NCBI GenBank assembly: GCA_002720865.1
Contig: PBIO01000028.1
Coordinates: 1-64,000 of the forward strand
Reading direction: 5' to 3'
Origin: Halobacteriovorax sp.
Lineage (GTDB): Bacteria > Bdellovibrionota > Bacteriovoracia > Bacteriovoracales > Bacteriovoracaceae
Length of the DNA stretch: 64,000 nt
Positions 63,007-64,000 of this stretch are shown piece by piece. The notes below the pieces were generated by a model that searched no databases, was not told the origin of the DNA, and saw nothing but the letters and a program-made list of their open reading frames with translations. Every line of letters begins with the position of its first letter. Position 1 is the first letter of the stretch. Position numbers and translations under genes: made by a program.

Positions 63007-64000
63007 AAGCTACTCACCGAAAAAGGAGCGTAAGACTCCCCAGAGTTTGAAAAGTGATAACAATAAGACTTAACTTTTTTTACGTATTTCTTAGCTTCAT
63101 TTAAGGTGTTTGAGTTTAGCCAATCTTTTCCACGTCTTTCGATCGCTTTTTTTACTCTAAAAGGACCAGAGTTATATGAGGCCAGTACGATTTCTTCAAA
63201 AATTTCTGGATGATGAGGAAAGACCTGCTCTACCATTTTTTTATTAGAATTTATTGACCAGTATGACTCAACAAAGCGAAGGTACTCTATACCACCTTTA
63301 ATAGACATTTCTTCGTTTAATCTCCACTCATTTTCCTTATTAATTTTTCCAAGAAGAATTAGAGACTTAACTTTTGGGTATGAGAATTCAGTGATGTCTT
63401 CGTATCTTGGCCAATGGGGGAATTTTTTTAGGACATGGGTCTCAGCTAAGCTTGTTACTTGAGTTAGGCCAATTGCTTTTGCCCAGCTTACGGCGAGAGG
63501 GTTAAATCCTGACTCTTGGGCAATTAGACCTGCGAGTAAACTTGGATTAATACCTTCTTCTAATGATATCTTTTCAATTGTCTTGAAGGTGATCTTCTTA
63601 GATTTAAATCGTCCATGATCTTTTACTTTTTGTACCGAATCGATAGGACATTTTGGTTCTTCGTAATGTTTAATTAGTGGTGCGCTGTGATCATCTCTTT
63701 GATAGGCCACAGAAATTTTATTTTCTCTGTCTAAAGTCAATCTAAAGTTTTTAAGCGAATATAAAATTGTCTTCTGATCTTTTGAAATTTTCTTAATTGA
63801 ATATTTTTGAATTTGCTCAGTAATATCTTTATTATTGTAAAAAAACTTTATCTTTGACCTAGGACCAACTCCATTATGATCATGGATCCTTGTTCTAAAG
63901 TTAATGGCCGAGTGCCAGTTTTGTCTTCCCGGTAAAAAATCAATGACCGCATCTGTTGTACTTATATAGCTTGAAGGACTTCTAATTGGTTCAGTACTTA
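63003..64000 (-). CDS. Lytic transglycosylase (SLT domain), 5' end outside window
   Basis: Cleaves peptidoglycan to give anhydro-muropeptides. The SLT domain has AQESGFNPLAVS with the catalytic Glu, AIGLTQV and the late ASYNSGP block. A TTG at 63740 could look like a start, but the frame continues without a stop to base 64000, and the extra residues (for example NWHSAINFR, GVGPRSKIKFFYNN) are protein-like, so the gene is incomplete at the right edge. About 332 residues are visible. It is a periplasmic wall-remodelling enzyme, coupled to the PilZ gene. Confidence 0.88.
   Translation of the reverse strand, partial: STEPIRSPSSYISTTDAVIDFLPGRQNWHSAINFRTRIHDHNGVGPRSKIKFFYNNKDITEQIQKYSIKKISKDQKTILYSLKNFRLTLDRENKISVAYQRDDHSAPLIKHYEEPKCPIDSVQKVKDHGRFKSKKITFKTIEKISLEEGINPSLLAGLIAQESGFNPLAVSWAKAIGLTQVTSLAETHVLKKFPHWPRYEDITEFSYPKVKSLILLGKINKENEWRLNEEMSIKGGIEYLRFVESYWSINSNKKMVEQVFPHHPEIFEEIVLASYNSGPFRVKKAIERRGKDWLNSNTLNEAKKYVKKVKSYCYHFSNSGESYAPFSVSSL

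Overview
This 64-kb window is dense, AT-rich bacterial chromosome with short intergenic gaps, many 1-8 base gene overlaps and about 60 protein genes. The mix of genes suggests a Gram-negative predatory or surface-associated bacterium of the Bdellovibrionota type (Bacteriovorax/Halobacteriovorax-like). It carries many lipoproteins and secreted proteins of unknown function, secreted nucleases and a subtilisin, a lytic transglycosylase, prepilin-like proteins, c-di-GMP signalling, and a general amino-acid ABC transporter. That taxonomic assignment is inference from gene content; there is no rRNA or other marker here. I saw no tRNA, rRNA, CRISPR array, insertion sequence or prophage.

Layout. 1-4304 (+): the 3' part of a very acidic repeat/coiled-coil protein, a GGDEF diguanylate cyclase, a metallophosphoesterase and a zinc-protease-like lipoprotein. 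4296-8748 (-): an amino-acid permease fused to universal-stress domains, a histone-H1-like basic protein, and glutamine-dependent NAD synthetase. 8811-16698 (+): trmFO, an EamA exporter, then a sugar/glycan cluster (UXS-like SDR, two glycosyltransferases, an epimerase, a split transketolase). 16695-25511: a histidine-phosphatase relative, secreted proteins, a HEAT-repeat protein, and the aapJQMP amino-acid importer. Two secreted-protein genes here have matching sigma-54 promoters. 25512-26543: a region of very small genes and strong inverted repeats. 26540-29243 (-): secreted endonuclease I, a basic lipoprotein and a secreted PLD-family protein. 29438-33228 (+): three tandem related prepilin-like genes, then a flavoprotein reductase. 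33232-42572: MAPEG, FabH-like, YheT-like hydrolase, aldo-keto reductase, VC0807-like protein, subtilisin, DUF502 and an O-antigen-ligase/TPR protein.

42574-48511 (-) holds the most unusual locus. A TolQ/ExbB/MotA-type channel protein sits beside a 1027-residue MotB-like partner whose single membrane helix and OmpA-like end are separated by roughly 780 residues of coiled coil; a cyclic-nucleotide-binding protein follows. It has the proton-channel core also found in flagellar stators and Zorya defence, but no Zorya effectors. 48625-50893 (+) is a two-component pair. 50869-53702 (-) is a B12-binding radical SAM protein and a MATE exporter. 53773-60404 holds lipid acyltransferases, an aldolase-family protein, an RND/MMPL transporter and a secreted protein with clan-CD-peptidase-like His and Cys motifs. 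60575-64000 ends with a PAS histidine kinase, a small secreted protein, a PilZ membrane protein and a lytic transglycosylase that continues past the right edge.

Common themes are c-di-GMP (GGDEF at the left end, PilZ at the right), envelope remodelling (glycan, lipid and peptidoglycan enzymes) and secretion. Several start sites have been moved from the longest open frame to positions with a Shine-Dalgarno sequence or a proper signal peptide; each case is explained in its entry.
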